64,000 nt of DNA, taken from NCBI RefSeq assembly GCF_907177275.1, contig NZ_CAJSLV010000024.1, forward strand, positions 135,296 through 199,295, written 5' to 3'. A program made the position numbers and the translations under genes. Within the stretch, counting starts at the first letter, position 1; each line of letters begins with the position of its first letter. The notes under the pieces are model-generated. The model was given only the letters and a program-made list of their open reading frames with translations, did no database searches and was not told the DNA's origin. The DNA is from Actinacidiphila cocklensis (GTDB taxonomy: Bacteria; Actinomycetota; Actinomycetes; Streptomycetales; Streptomycetaceae). Shown piece by piece: positions 17,483 through 27,589 of the stretch.

Positions 17483-17985
17483 GCGGTGCCGACGACGTCG
17501 TCCTGCGCGACCTGCGCTGGTGGGACCTGGACCGGGTGATCGCGCTGGAGGGCGAGCTCTTCCCCGACGACGCCTGGTCCCGCGGCATGTTCTGGTCGGA
17601 GATCGCCGACACCAGGCACCCGGCCGCGACGCGTACGTACATTGCCGCGGAGAGGGTCGACGGCCGTATCGTCGGCTACGCGGGGCTCGCCGCGGTGTCG
17701 GGCACCGGCGACGTCCAGACCATCGCGGTCGCCCGCGACCACTGGGGCACCGGGCTCGGCGCGCGGCTGCTCAGCGCCCTGCTGCGGGCCGCGACCGCCG
17801 CGGAGTGCCACGAGGTGCTGCTCGAAGTACGGGTCGACAACACCCGTGCGCAGCGGCTCTACCAGCGCTTCGGCTTCGAGCCGATCGGCATCCGCAAGCG
17901 CTACTACCAGCCGGGCAACGTCGACGCGCTCGTCATGCGCAGCGCCGACCCGGCACAGAACCTGGCTGAGGAATTCCATGGCTGA
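17479..17985 (+). CDS. rimI: Ribosomal protein S18 alanine N-acetyltransferase
   Basis: GNAT acetyltransferase of the RimI family, 168 residues. It has [25 protein letters not shown] at the start, the acetyl-CoA-binding [15 protein letters not shown] (about 96-110), the ring [20 protein letters not shown], and [16 protein letters not shown], which is characteristic of RimI. RimI acetylates S18 in E. coli; in actinobacteria broader substrates have been proposed. GTG 17479 overlaps the tsaB stop, and its own end overlaps tsaD by 8 bp. Confidence 0.93.
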   Translation: MSGADDVVLRDLRWWDLDRVIALEGELFPDDAWSRGMFWSEIADTRHPAATRTYIAAERVDGRIVGYAGLAAVSGTGDVQTIAVARDHWGTGLGARLLSALLRAATAAECHEVLLEVRVDNTRAQRLYQRFGFEPIGIRKRYYQPGNVDALVMRSADPAQNLAEEFHG

Positions 17986-19081
17986 CGAACCCCTGGTGCT
18001 CGGTATCGAGACCTCGTGCGACGAGACCGGCGTCGGCATCGTCCGCGGGCACACCCTGCTCGCCGACGCGATCGCCTCCAGCGTGGACGAGCACGCGCGC
18101 TACGGCGGCGTCGTTCCCGAGGTCGCCAGCCGCGCCCACCTGGAGGCGATGGTCCCCACCATCCAGCGCGCGCTGAAGCAGGCCGGGGTCAGCGCCCGCG
18201 ACCTCGACGGCATCGCGGTGACCGCGGGCCCCGGGCTCGCCGGCGCGCTGCTGGTCGGGGTGTCGGCGGCCAAGGCGTACGCGTACGCGCTCGGCAAGCC
18301 GCTCTACGGCGTCAACCACCTCGCCTCGCACATCTGCGTCGACCAGCTCGAACACGGCGCCCTGCCGGAGCCGACGATGGCGCTGCTGGTCTCCGGCGGC
18401 CACTCCTCGCTGCTGCTGGCCCCCGACATCACCGGTGACGTGCGCCCGCTGGGCGCCACCATCGACGACGCGGCGGGCGAGGCGTTCGACAAGGTCGCCC
18501 GGGTGCTCGGCCTCGGCTTCCCCGGCGGCCCCGCGATCGACCGGCACGCCCGCGAGGGCGACCCGGCCGCCATCGCCTTCCCGCGCGGCCTGACCGGCGG
18601 CCGCGACCCGCAGTACGACTTCTCCTTCTCCGGCCTGAAGACCGCCGTCGCCCGCTGGGTCGAGGCCCGCCGCAGGGACGGCCAGGACGTGCCGATCGCC
18701 GACGTGGCCGCGTCCTTCCAGGAGGCGGTCGTCGACGTGCTGACCCGCAAGGCGATCAGGGCCTGCAAGGACAACGGCGTCGACCACCTGATGATCGGCG
18801 GCGGTGTCGCCGCCAACTCCCGGCTGCGCTCCCTCGCTCTGGAGCGCTGCGAGGGCGCCGGAATCCGGTTGCGGGTGCCGCGCCCCGGGCTGTGCACGGA
18901 CAACGGCGCGATGGTCGCCGCGCTGGGCTCCGAGATGGTGGCCAGGGGCCGGGCCGCCTCCACCTTCGACCTCCCGGCGGACTCGTCGCTGCCGGTCACC
19001 GAGGTGTCCGTGCCGGGCCACACGCACGAGCACACCCACGACCACGTGCACGAGGCCGGCAGGGAGAACCTCTACGGATGA
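17978..19081 (+). CDS. tsaD: tRNA N6-adenosine threonylcarbamoyltransferase, with His-rich tail
   Basis: TsaD transfers threonylcarbamoyl from TC-AMP to A37 of tRNA. It starts [16 protein letters not shown], has the metal-binding [13 protein letters not shown] (the HxxxH region near 51) and NHLASH near residue 110, and ASKHA-fold signatures [11 protein letters not shown] and [20 protein letters not shown] closes the core. At 367 residues it is longer than E. coli TsaD because of a C-terminal tail containing [13 protein letters not shown], which looks like a metal-binding sequence. ATG 17978 follows GAGGAATTCC. The stop overlaps the ATG of the next ORF (ATGA). Confidence 0.96.
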   Translation: MADEPLVLGIETSCDETGVGIVRGHTLLADAIASSVDEHARYGGVVPEVASRAHLEAMVPTIQRALKQAGVSARDLDGIAVTAGPGLAGALLVGVSAAKAYAYALGKPLYGVNHLASHICVDQLEHGALPEPTMALLVSGGHSSLLLAPDITGDVRPLGATIDDAAGEAFDKVARVLGLGFPGGPAIDRHAREGDPAAIAFPRGLTGGRDPQYDFSFSGLKTAVARWVEARRRDGQDVPIADVAASFQEAVVDVLTRKAIRACKDNGVDHLMIGGGVAANSRLRSLALERCEGAGIRLRVPRPGLCTDNGAMVAALGSEMVARGRAASTFDLPADSSLPVTEVSVPGHTHEHTHDHVHEAGRENLYG

Positions 19082-19350
19082 GCGTCGCGCTGATGTGGGA
19101 GGCCGCCGCCGCCCAGGGCCGCGGCCCCGAACTGCTCGCGTGGGCACGGGAGTCGGCCGCCGCACTGCCCGGCGGCTTCATGCGCCGCGAGTTCCTCACC
19201 GCGCCGGGTGACCGCGTCCTCGTACTGACCTGGTGGGACGCCGGATACGACGCCGAGCTGCCGGACCTGCCCGACCCGGCCGCGGACCTGGTGCGGCGCG
19301 CGGTGCACCGCTGGCGCTTCTCGTCGGTCGCGGTGGAACCCGCGGGCTGA
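19078..19350 (+). CDS. Hypothetical 90-residue protein
   Basis: I do not recognise a family. The protein is compact, without signal peptide or membrane helix. It has an Ala-rich helix ([24 protein letters not shown]), a beta-like segment [22 protein letters not shown] and a Trp-containing end ([18 protein letters not shown]). The pattern of alternating helix and strand suggests a small ferredoxin-like or ABM-type domain, but that is speculative. ATG 19078 overlaps the tsaD stop by four bases, so it is probably translated with the t6A genes. A hairpin terminator lies just downstream. Confidence 0.75.
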   Translation: MSVALMWEAAAAQGRGPELLAWARESAAALPGGFMRREFLTAPGDRVLVLTWWDAGYDAELPDLPDPAADLVRRAVHRWRFSSVAVEPAG

Positions 19351-19372
19351 AAAACCCCTCGTCCAAGGTGAG

Positions 19373-19407
19373 CGCGCGGCCGCCGCCCCATCCCCCGCGG
19401 CCGCGCG
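19373..19407. terminator. Terminator after the tsaB-rimI-tsaD operon
   Basis: CGCGCGGCCGC (19373-19383) pairs with GCGGCCGCGCG (19397-19407), an 11-bp perfect stem 22 bp after the last stop codon of the operon. Confidence 0.75.
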
Positions 19408-19450
19408 TTCGCACCATGACGTAGCAGCACCGACGTAGGGTCCCTCCCCG

Positions 19451-20284
19451 ATGCGCACACCACGCGGAACCGTCCTCCTGCTCCTGGGCCTGCTGCTGAC
19501 CGCGGGCTGCTCCACGGGCACGCCCACCGGCTCCCCGGCGCCCCGCGGCACCGCCACGGCGTCGTCGCCGCCGTCCCCCGAGTCCTCGCCGACCGACGAC
19601 CGGGCCGCCGCCTTCCGCAAGTGGGGCCTGCCGCTGCTCCCGCCGCCCCCGGCCCCGCCCGCCGTCAAGCCGATACGCACGGGCAACGGGCAGATACCCG
19701 TGGTCAGCGACATACCGACCGACCAGAAGATCGTCTTCCTGACCTTCGACGACGGTGCGGAGAAGGACCCGAAGTTCGTCGCCATGATGCGCGACCTGAA
19801 GATCCCGTTCACGATGTTCCTGACCGACGACGTCATCAAGAGCGACTACGGCTTCTTCCGGCCGCTCCAGGCGCTCGGCAACTCGATACAGAACCACACG
19901 CTCAGCCACCCCGACCTGCACGGGCGGACGTTGGCGCAGCAGAAGCACGAGATCTGCTTCCAGCAGCAGAAGCTCACGCAGGAGTACGGGACGGCTCCCG
20001 GGCTCTTCCGGCCGCCGTACGGCAACTACAACGCCGACACCAAGGCCGCGGTGAAGTCCTGCGGGGGACTGCGGGCGATGATCCTGTGGCGCGAGTCGAT
20101 GCAGATCAAGAAGGTCCAGTTCCAGCGCCCCGACAAGAAGTTCCACCCGGGCGACATCATCCTGGCCCACTTCCGCGGCCCCACCCAGCTCAAGGGCGAG
20201 TCGATGACGGTGATGACGGCCAACCTGCTGCGGCAGGTCGCCTCGCAGGGCTTCACCCTGGCCCGCCTGGACGACTACGTCTGA
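19451..20284 (+). CDS. Polysaccharide deacetylase family lipoprotein
   Basis: A 277-residue NodB-fold protein made as a lipoprotein: signal sequence with lipobox LLTAGC near residue 20, then a Pro/Ser-rich spacer to about 60. The catalytic domain has IVFLTFDDGAEKDP (TFDDG motif 1, about 97-101), NHTLSHPDLHG (H-x3-H metal ligands, about 147-152) and FRPPYGNYN (motif 3). Family members remove acetyl groups from peptidoglycan or other GlcNAc polymers, so an extracellular wall-modifying role is likely. ATG 19451 begins the signal peptide. Its 3' end overlaps the converging methyltransferase gene by 10 bp. Confidence 0.9.
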   Translation: MRTPRGTVLLLLGLLLTAGCSTGTPTGSPAPRGTATASSPPSPESSPTDDRAAAFRKWGLPLLPPPPAPPAVKPIRTGNGQIPVVSDIPTDQKIVFLTFDDGAEKDPKFVAMMRDLKIPFTMFLTDDVIKSDYGFFRPLQALGNSIQNHTLSHPDLHGRTLAQQKHEICFQQQKLTQEYGTAPGLFRPPYGNYNADTKAAVKSCGGLRAMILWRESMQIKKVQFQRPDKKFHPGDIILAHFRGPTQLKGESMTVMTANLLRQVASQGFTLARLDDYV

Positions 20285-21480
20285 GGGCGCCCCTGTGTGG
20301 GCGCGGGGCGGCCCAGGAGCATCGTGGGGGCGCCCTGGACGCGGGTGAGGAAGACCGTGGCGGAGTGCGGCCCCTGGGGGCGCACGCGGCGCCTGAGGTC
20401 CTCGGGGTCCACCGCGGAGCCGCGCTTCTTGACCGTGAGGACGCCGATGCCGCGCTCGCGCACCAGCGCCTTGAGCCGCTTCAGCCCGAAGGGCAGCACA
20501 TCGGTGATCTCGTACGCCGTCGCGTACGGCGTCGGCCGCAGGCCGTCGGCGGTGACGTACGCGATCGTCGGGTCGACCAGCCCGCCGTCCAGCTCCTCCG
20601 CGACCTCGGCGACGAGATGCGCGCGGATGACGGCGCCGTCGGGCTCGTACAGGTAGCGCCCGACCGGCCGCACCTGCGGGTCGGGCAGGCCGCGCCCGAC
20701 CAGCGTGGCGCCCGACGGGAGCAGGGTCGCGCGGCGGGTGCCGGGGCGCACGCGGTCGCCGCGGCCGTCGAACCACAGCACCGCCTCCTTGACGTCGCCG
20801 CCGTCCGAGATCCACTCGGCCTCCGCGGCGGGCGGCACCGCCTCGTGCGGGATGCCCGGCGCGACCTTCACCGCGCCCGGCGAGCCCGCCGCTGCCGCGT
20901 CCAGCGCCCACGACAGCGGCGGGGAGTACGCCTCGGGGTCGAAGACGCGGCCCCTGGCGGTGCGGCGGGCCGGGTCCACGAACACGCCGTCCAGGTCCCG
21001 CGTGTCGACGTCCTCGACGTCCGCGCAGACGACCCGCAGGCCGTCGGACAGGCCCAGCGCGGCGGCGTTCGCGGCGACCACCGCGCAGGTCAGCGGGTCG
21101 CGGTCGACGGCCGTGACCGGCAGGCCGGCCCGCAGCATGGCGACGGCGTCGCCGCCGACGCCGCAGCACAGGTCGGCGACGCCCGACGGCCCGAACGCGG
21201 CCAGCCGCTGCGCGCGGTGCGTCGCCACGGAGGTGCGGGTGGACTGCTCCAGGCCGTGCGGCGTGAAGTACATCCGGTGGGCGTCCACCGCGCCGAACTT
21301 CGCGACGGCCCGCTGCCGCAGCCGCGCCTGCCCGAGCGCGGCCGCGACGAGCCGCGCGTCATGAGTGCGCCGCAACCGCGTGGCGACCGCCAGGTCGTCC
21401 ACGGCGTCGTGCTCCCGCAGCCCCGCCAGCAGCGCCTGACCTTCGGCGGTCAGCAGTCCCTCAAGTTCCTCCGGCGTCAC
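20275..21480 (-). CDS. Class I SAM-dependent methyltransferase, THUMP-like
   Basis: A protein of 401 residues. A helical N-terminal region precedes the SAM-binding motif VADLCCGVGGDAVAML at about 98-113, with VTAVDRDPLTCAVVAANA as motif II and GVFVDPARR as a motif IV-like segment. The C-terminal part (RGIGVLTVKKRGSAVDPEDLRRRV) resembles the THUMP-like domain found in actinobacterial proteins of this type. An RNA substrate is possible but unproven. GTG 21480 fits the start of similarity; a GGGGAGAATGGGG stretch may be the ribosome binding site. The long in-frame extension upstream lies in repeat DNA and is not coding. Confidence 0.85.
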   Translation of the reverse strand: MTPEELEGLLTAEGQALLAGLREHDAVDDLAVATRLRRTHDARLVAAALGQARLRQRAVAKFGAVDAHRMYFTPHGLEQSTRTSVATHRAQRLAAFGPSGVADLCCGVGGDAVAMLRAGLPVTAVDRDPLTCAVVAANAAALGLSDGLRVVCADVEDVDTRDLDGVFVDPARRTARGRVFDPEAYSPPLSWALDAAAAGSPGAVKVAPGIPHEAVPPAAEAEWISDGGDVKEAVLWFDGRGDRVRPGTRRATLLPSGATLVGRGLPDPQVRPVGRYLYEPDGAVIRAHLVAEVAEELDGGLVDPTIAYVTADGLRPTPYATAYEITDVLPFGLKRLKALVRERGIGVLTVKKRGSAVDPEDLRRRVRPQGPHSATVFLTRVQGAPTMLLGRPAPTQGRPQT

Positions 21481-21580
21481 CGCCCCATTCTCCCCCGCGG
21501 AGGTCGGCGCCCTTCCGCGGGCCGCGGTGGCTTGTGCGGTCACCTTTGCGCAGGGGACAACAACGACCCGCGCGCGGTCG

Positions 21581-21675
21581 GTGGCTGGTCGCGCAGTTCC
21601 GCCCCCAGGGCTTCGCCTGGGGGTACCCCCAGCGCCGCCTGAAAAACGCTCACCCTCTGCGAAAGAGGGCGCCCC
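21581..21675. repeat. Dispersed GC-rich repeat, inverted copy
   Basis: GTCGCGCAGTTCCGCCCCCA is followed by GGGCTTCGCCTGGGGG and GTACCCCCAGCGCCGCCTGA and then CGCTCACCCTCTGC. This is the reverse complement of about 11600-11670. It occupies the upstream part of the gap before groES; the rest of that gap holds the CIRCE elements and promoter. Confidence 0.75.
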
Positions 21676-21756
21676 CGAGGGGCTCGGCCCCGCCGGAGAG
21701 GGCACCCCCGTGGGGGCGGCCGGGGAGGGCCGCGGGGCGGCGGGGACGGCGCGCGG

Positions 21757-21783
21757 CTGGCACTCCGCTTGACCGAGTGCTAA
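21757..21783. promoter_or_regulatory. CIRCE element 1 (HrcA operator)
   Basis: CTGGCACTC and GAGTGCTAA are separated by 9 bp, matching the TTAGCACTC-N9-GAGTGCTAA consensus. It overlaps the -35 region of the groES promoter. Confidence 0.95.
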
Positions 21784-21797
21784 AGGCGTCCTAGTCT
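21769..21797 (+). promoter_or_regulatory. groES-groEL1 promoter
   Basis: TTGACC (21769-21774) and TAGTCT (21792-21797) with a 17-bp spacer. The -35 hexamer lies inside CIRCE 1, and the expected transcription start falls at the edge of CIRCE 2. Confidence 0.8.
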
Positions 21798-21802
21798 CAC
21801 TT

Positions 21803-21829
21803 CTGGCACTCGGCACCGCTGAGTGCCAG
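21803..21829. promoter_or_regulatory. CIRCE element 2 (HrcA operator)
   Basis: CTGGCACTC-N9-GAGTGCCAG is a perfect 9-bp inverted repeat at the transcription start region. Two CIRCE copies bracketing the promoter indicate tight HrcA repression relieved by heat shock. Confidence 0.95.
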
Positions 21830-21931
21830 ACACACAGCGACGGGCAGGTCCGGCACCCGCGACGACGGGCCTACCAGGTCGCCGACCCAGACAGACACTC
21901 CCGTGAGCCCTTTGAAGGGGGAGGTCGGATC

Positions 21932-22240
21932 GTGACGACCGCCAGCACCAAGGTTGCCATCAAGCCGCTTGAGGACCGCATCGTGGTCCAGCCGCTCGAC
22001 GCCGAGCAGACCACGGCCTCGGGCCTGGTCATTCCGGACACCGCCAAGGAGAAGCCCCAGGAGGGCGTCGTCCTGGCCGTCGGTCCGGGCCGCTTCGAGG
22101 ACGGCAAGCGCCTGCCGCTCGACGTCGCCGTCGGCGACGTCGTGCTGTACAGCAAGTACGGCGGCACCGAGGTGAAGTACAACGGCGAGGAGTACCTCGT
22201 CCTCTCGGCCCGCGACGTTCTCGCGATCGTCGAGAAGTAG
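21932..22240 (+). CDS. groES: Co-chaperonin GroES
   Basis: GroES caps the chaperonin ring. The 102 residues include [27 protein letters not shown], with the mobile loop that binds GroEL, and the family ending [19 protein letters not shown] 21932 follows a GAAGGGGGAGG site and gives the usual short actinobacterial N-terminus. It is under CIRCE control and followed by groEL1 after a terminator-like hairpin. Confidence 0.98.
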   Translation: MTTASTKVAIKPLEDRIVVQPLDAEQTTASGLVIPDTAKEKPQEGVVLAVGPGRFEDGKRLPLDVAVGDVVLYSKYGGTEVKYNGEEYLVLSARDVLAIVEK

Positions 22241-22264
22241 TTCCCCGGCTGCACAGCCGTGATC

Positions 22265-22314
22265 CCGCCCCGGGAGTCCCTGTCCTTGAGGCCGGGACCC
22301 GGGGCGGTTTCTTT
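22265..22314 (+). terminator. Terminator or attenuator between groES and groEL1
   Basis: CCGCCCCGGG (22265-22274) pairs with CCCGGGGCGG (22298-22307), and the stem is followed at once by TTTCTTT, a rare T-rich tail for this genome. Because groEL1 has no separate CIRCE element, this probably reduces, rather than stops, readthrough. Confidence 0.8.
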
Positions 22315-22364
22315 CGCCGTCCTTACCGTCCGTGACGACGTGATTCGACGAGTAGACGAGGTAG

Positions 22365-23996
<1,632 letters not shown>

Positions 23997-24033
23997 CCCC
24001 GCCTTCTCCCGGGTCCCCTGCCGGACCCTGCTC

Positions 24034-24078
24034 CGGCCGACGCCCGCCGCCCCGCTCAGGGGCGGCGGGCGTCGGCCG
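24034..24078. terminator. Strong bidirectional terminator between groEL1 and the SDR gene
   Basis: Perfect 20-bp arms (24034-24053 and 24059-24078) around a five-base loop GCTCA separate the two converging genes. Confidence 0.9.
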
Positions 24079-24090
24079 TCGCGCGTGAGG

Positions 24091-24870
24091 TCAGGGCTTG
24101 GGGTCGTACTTGCGGCCCGCGCCGGTGGACAGGGCGCCGAACAGGCGCGAGGGGATGTGCCGGGCCAGCCCGACGGCCGTCTTGTACCGGGCGTCGGGCA
24201 CGCTCACGACCTTCCCCCTGGCCAGGTCGCGGAGCGCCGCGGCCACGACCTTGTCCGCGTCGAGCCAGGCCCAGTCCGGGAGGCGGTCGGCCTTCATCCC
24301 GGCCCGCTCGTGGAACTCGGTCCGCACGAAGCCGGGGCACAGCGCGAGGAAGCGGATACCGGAGCCGCGCAGGTCGAGCGCCGCGCCCTCGGTGAAGCGC
24401 ACGACCCACGCCTTGCTCGCCGCGTACGTGCCGCGCGGCATGAACGCCGCCACCGACGCCACGTTGATCACCGAGCCGCGGCCCCGCTCCCGCATCCCCT
24501 CCGCGGCCGCGGCGGTCAGCCGCAGTACCGCCTCGCAGTGCAGCGTGAGCATCCGCAGCTCGTCGGACATCGGCGCTTCCAGGAAGCGGCCCTTGTTGCC
24601 GAAGCCGGCGTTGTTGACCAGCACGTCCACCGGCGCCGGGCCGGTGTCCCGCAGCCGGGCCTCGACCGCGGCGATGCCCGCGTCGGTCGAGAGGTCGGCC
24701 TGCAGCACCTCGACCCCGACGCCGTAGCGCTCGCGCAGCTCGGCCGCGCCTTCACCGAGCCGTACGCCGTCCCGGGCGACGAGCACCAGGTCGTGCCCGT
24801 CGGCCGCCAGCCGTCGCGCGAAGGCCGCGCCGATACCCGCCGTCGCACCCGTGATGAGGGAAGTCGTCAT
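24091..24870 (-). CDS. Short-chain dehydrogenase/reductase (SDR)
   Basis: A classical SDR of 259 residues: cofactor motif TGATAGIGAAFA (about 8-19), NNAGFG near residue 87, and active-site SVAAF with Tyr-Ala-Ala-Ser-Lys (TYAASKAWV) at about 152-160. VARDGVRL after the second strand suggests NADP preference through an Arg. The substrate is unknown; similar sequences are annotated as general SDRs in this genus. ATG 24870 begins directly at the Rossmann strand. First of the genes on this strand after groEL1, it is 26 bp downstream of the MOSC gene and may be in one unit with it and the GNAT gene. Confidence 0.92.
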   Translation of the reverse strand: MTTSLITGATAGIGAAFARRLAADGHDLVLVARDGVRLGEGAAELRERYGVGVEVLQADLSTDAGIAAVEARLRDTGPAPVDVLVNNAGFGNKGRFLEAPMSDELRMLTLHCEAVLRLTAAAAEGMRERGRGSVINVASVAAFMPRGTYAASKAWVVRFTEGAALDLRGSGIRFLALCPGFVRTEFHERAGMKADRLPDWAWLDADKVVAAALRDLARGKVVSVPDARYKTAVGLARHIPSRLFGALSTGAGRKYDPKP

Positions 24871-24896
24871 GCGGGCAGCGTATGCGGACCCACGGG

Positions 24897-25559
24897 TCAG
24901 GGACGGGTGCGCGCCAGCCGTGCCCTGACGTCCCGCAGGTCCTCCGCGGGCAGCGCGTCGGCCACCAGCAGCTCCGGCAGCAGCGCGGGCTCGGTGGTCA
25001 TCGCCCGGAAGGCCAGCTCCACCGTCACCCGGTGCGCCGGGCGGTAGGCGACCTCCACCTCGTCGCCGACGGCCAGCTCGCCCGGCTCGATCACCCGCAG
25101 GTACGGGCCGGGCAGCGCGCGGGCGGTGAAGCGCTTGATCCAGCGGTGCTCGTCCAGCCATCCGGCGAAGGTCGCGCACGGGATGCGCGGGCAGGACACC
25201 TCCAGCAGCGGCCCGTCCGGCCCGACCCGCCACCGCTCGCCGATCAGCGCGGCGTTGACGTCGTAGCCGGTGGTCGTCAGGTTCTCGCCGAAGCAGCCGT
25301 TGGCCAGGCTGCGGTCCAGCTCCTTCTCCCAGCGGTCCAGGTCCTCCCGGGCGTACGCGTAGACCGCCTGGTCGTCGCCGCCGTGGTGCTTGACGTCGTG
25401 GACCCGGTCGCCGGCCAGGCCGACCGCCCCCGTGCCCTTCGGCCCGGGCGCCCGCACCGCCACGGGACCCGTGACCGGCCACTTGTCGATGCCCGTCGAC
25501 GGCAGCCGCTTCCACGGGTTGGGCATCGGACGCCCCACGTTCACGCTGAGCAGCTGCAT
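24897..25559 (-). CDS. MOSC domain protein
   Basis: A 220-residue protein of the MOSC family (molybdenum cofactor sulfurase C-terminal domain, YiiM-like). Key segments are GIDKWPV near the start, HHGGDDQAVYAYAREDLDRWEKEL, CFGENLTTTGYDV and VSCPRIPCATFAG, which contains the conserved Cys pair of the family. These proteins are thought to act in sulfur or molybdenum-cofactor-linked chemistry, sometimes in detoxification of N-hydroxylated compounds. ATG 25559 starts at the homology. It lies 26 bp from the SDR and 23 bp from the GNAT gene, all on the minus strand. Confidence 0.88.
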   Translation of the reverse strand: MQLLSVNVGRPMPNPWKRLPSTGIDKWPVTGPVAVRAPGPKGTGAVGLAGDRVHDVKHHGGDDQAVYAYAREDLDRWEKELDRSLANGCFGENLTTTGYDVNAALIGERWRVGPDGPLLEVSCPRIPCATFAGWLDEHRWIKRFTARALPGPYLRVIEPGELAVGDEVEVAYRPAHRVTVELAFRAMTTEPALLPELLVADALPAEDLRDVRARLARTRP

Positions 25560-25582
25560 CGGGTGCTCCGTTCCGGACAGGC

Positions 25583-26389
25583 CTAGGCCGGTGCCGTGAT
25601 CAGGTACGGGGTGGTCACGCTCAGCGCCGCGAAGCCGAGCCGCTGCAGGATGGGGCGGCTGTCCTCCGAGGCGTCGACCTGCAGATAGCGATACCCCTGG
25701 TCGGCGGCGATACGCGCGCGGTGCGCGACCAAGGCGCGGTAGATGCCCTTGCCGCGCCACTCCTTCACGGTGCCGCCGCCCCACAGGCCGGCGAAGGCCG
25801 TACCCGGGATGAGCTCCATCCGCGCCGCGCACACCGGTACGTCTCCGGCCATCGCCATCACGATGCTCACCGTGTCCGCGCTGTGCGCGACCTGGTCGAG
25901 CATCCGCGCCCTGAGGCGGTCCGCGCTGCTGCCGAACGCCTGCTCGTGCACGTCCGCGGCCTTGTCGACGCCGGCCGCGTCCGTCACCGGCTCCAGCCGG
26001 ACGCCGGGCGGCAGGGCCGCGTCCTGGGTGAGCGCCTTGACCTCGTCGATCTCGGCGATCATCAGGGTCTCGGCGGGCTCGGGCTCGAACCCGGCGGCCA
26101 GCAGGCGCGCGCCGAGGTCGGCCGGGCGGTCGTGGGAGTACGTCTTCCACTCGAACTCGCGGCCGGCCGCCTCCGGGGCCTCGCGCAGCCACCGCAGCTG
26201 GGCCGCGATGGCCGCGTCCGCGGTCGTCTCGTCGAGGTCGGACCACACGACGCCGCACCACTCGTGGGCGCCGGCGCCCACCTGGCGCAGGACGCCGGGG
26301 CTCTTGTCGATCCTGGTCGTCGGCGACTCGGGCGGCGCGAGGCGGCGCAGCTGGGTGTCGAAGAGGGTGAGCGCTTCTGCTTGGTCCAT
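25583..26389 (-). CDS. GNAT family N-acetyltransferase
   Basis: The 268-residue protein has an N-terminal helical domain of about 120 residues, then a GNAT domain with GGGTVKEWRGKGIYRALVAHR (acetyl-CoA-binding loop Q/RxxGxG/A, about 208-228) and YRYLQVDASEDSRPILQRLGF, the final beta-helix unit. The target is unknown. ATG 26389 has no strong ribosome binding site. First gene of a minus-strand set with MOSC and SDR; divergent from the hypothetical gene at 26545. Confidence 0.88.
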   Translation of the reverse strand: MDQAEALTLFDTQLRRLAPPESPTTRIDKSPGVLRQVGAGAHEWCGVVWSDLDETTADAAIAAQLRWLREAPEAAGREFEWKTYSHDRPADLGARLLAAGFEPEPAETLMIAEIDEVKALTQDAALPPGVRLEPVTDAAGVDKAADVHEQAFGSSADRLRARMLDQVAHSADTVSIVMAMAGDVPVCAARMELIPGTAFAGLWGGGTVKEWRGKGIYRALVAHRARIAADQGYRYLQVDASEDSRPILQRLGFAALSVTTPYLITAPA

Positions 26390-26544
26390 CCGCGCATTCC
26401 ACCACCCGGGCGACGCCGCGCCCAACGGCTTTTCCGCCGGCCTGACCGCGGTATGAGGGTGCCCGGCGCGGGGCCATAATCGGGGGTCGTGGTCCTCGGG
26501 GGAGAGGGCCATCACATTTTCCCGGGAGCGACGGAGGGGGCAGC

Positions 26545-27579
26545 ATGCCGTGGTCGAAGGAGTTCGGTCAGGAGAAGCGGGCCGAGGGGGCCATGACCAG
26601 GTGGGGTGAGTCGGGCACCTTCTTCGGGAAGCTGCGCGGGCGCGGGATCCCGGTGATCGACCGTTCCTTCGGCGACCAGCGGCTCGCCCGGATGCAGGAC
26701 GCGGCCCTGCAGGGCGGGGCCGAGCGGTGGGCCGCCGTGCGCGCGCCGCTGGCCGCCGCGCGCGGCCCGGAGGACCTGACGTTCCTGGTCGAGGGCCTGC
26801 AGGAGGTCTCCGGGGTGGAGCGGTGGACGGCCGATGTGCTCGCGGAGCACCCGGACGACACCCTCGCGCTGCTGGTCTCGGGGGCACGGCATGCGGGGTG
26901 GGCGTGGCAGGCCCGCGGGGAGTCCCTGGCGAGCGGCGTCCCCGCGTCGCAGTGGAATCTCTTCCAGGAGCGGCTGAAGGTCGCGGAGGAGCAGCTGCTG
27001 GAGGTCGCCGAGCGCGAGCCGGACTGGGCGGCACCCTGGTATTTCCTGCTGGCCTGCGGGCGCGGCACGCAGGTGGGCCCCGAGGTGGCGGAGAGCCGCT
27101 TCGAGGAGGTGTGCCGCCGGGCGCCCGGCCATGTGGCCGCACATTCGCAGCGCCTGCAGCAGCTGTGCAAGAAGTGGGGCGGCTCGCACGAGCAGATGTT
27201 CGCCTTCGCCCGCGAGGCCGCCCGCAGGGCGCCGGACGGCAGCGGGCTCGGCCAACTCGTCGCCACGGCGCACCTGGAGGTGTGGGCGGACTCCGGTGGC
27301 GGCGAGAACTCCACCGTCCTGCGCGACCCGGCGGTGGTCCGCGAACTGCACGCGGCGGCCGCCCTGTCGGTGCACCACCCGGCCTTCGTACGGGAGCGGG
27401 ACTGGGCGGTCGGGGTGAACACGTTCGCGATGGCCTTCGCCCTTGCCGGCGAGGACGCCGCCGCCCGGGTGATGTTCCGCTCGGTGGGCAAGCGCGTCAC
27501 CAGGACGCCCTGGCGGTATCTCAACGCTCAGTCCCCGGTGGCGCCCTTCCTGCTGTGGCGGGACCGCGTCGGCGGGTGA
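26545..27579 (+). CDS. Conserved hypothetical helical (TPR/DUF4034-like) protein
   Basis: A soluble 344-residue protein, mostly helical, with repeated short helix pairs and segments such as TADVLAEHPDDTLALLVSGARHAGWAWQARG and REPDWAAPWYFLLACG that recall TPR-like DUF4034 proteins. There is no catalytic motif, signal peptide or membrane helix. It could be a scaffold; the role is unknown. ATG 26545 follows GGAGGGGGC. It faces the PLP-enzyme gene tail to tail with a 10-bp gap. Domain name is tentative. Confidence 0.8.
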   Translation: MPWSKEFGQEKRAEGAMTRWGESGTFFGKLRGRGIPVIDRSFGDQRLARMQDAALQGGAERWAAVRAPLAAARGPEDLTFLVEGLQEVSGVERWTADVLAEHPDDTLALLVSGARHAGWAWQARGESLASGVPASQWNLFQERLKVAEEQLLEVAEREPDWAAPWYFLLACGRGTQVGPEVAESRFEEVCRRAPGHVAAHSQRLQQLCKKWGGSHEQMFAFAREAARRAPDGSGLGQLVATAHLEVWADSGGGENSTVLRDPAVVRELHAAAALSVHHPAFVRERDWAVGVNTFAMAFALAGEDAAARVMFRSVGKRVTRTPWRYLNAQSPVAPFLLWRDRVGG

Positions 27580-27589
27580 GGTCCGCGCG

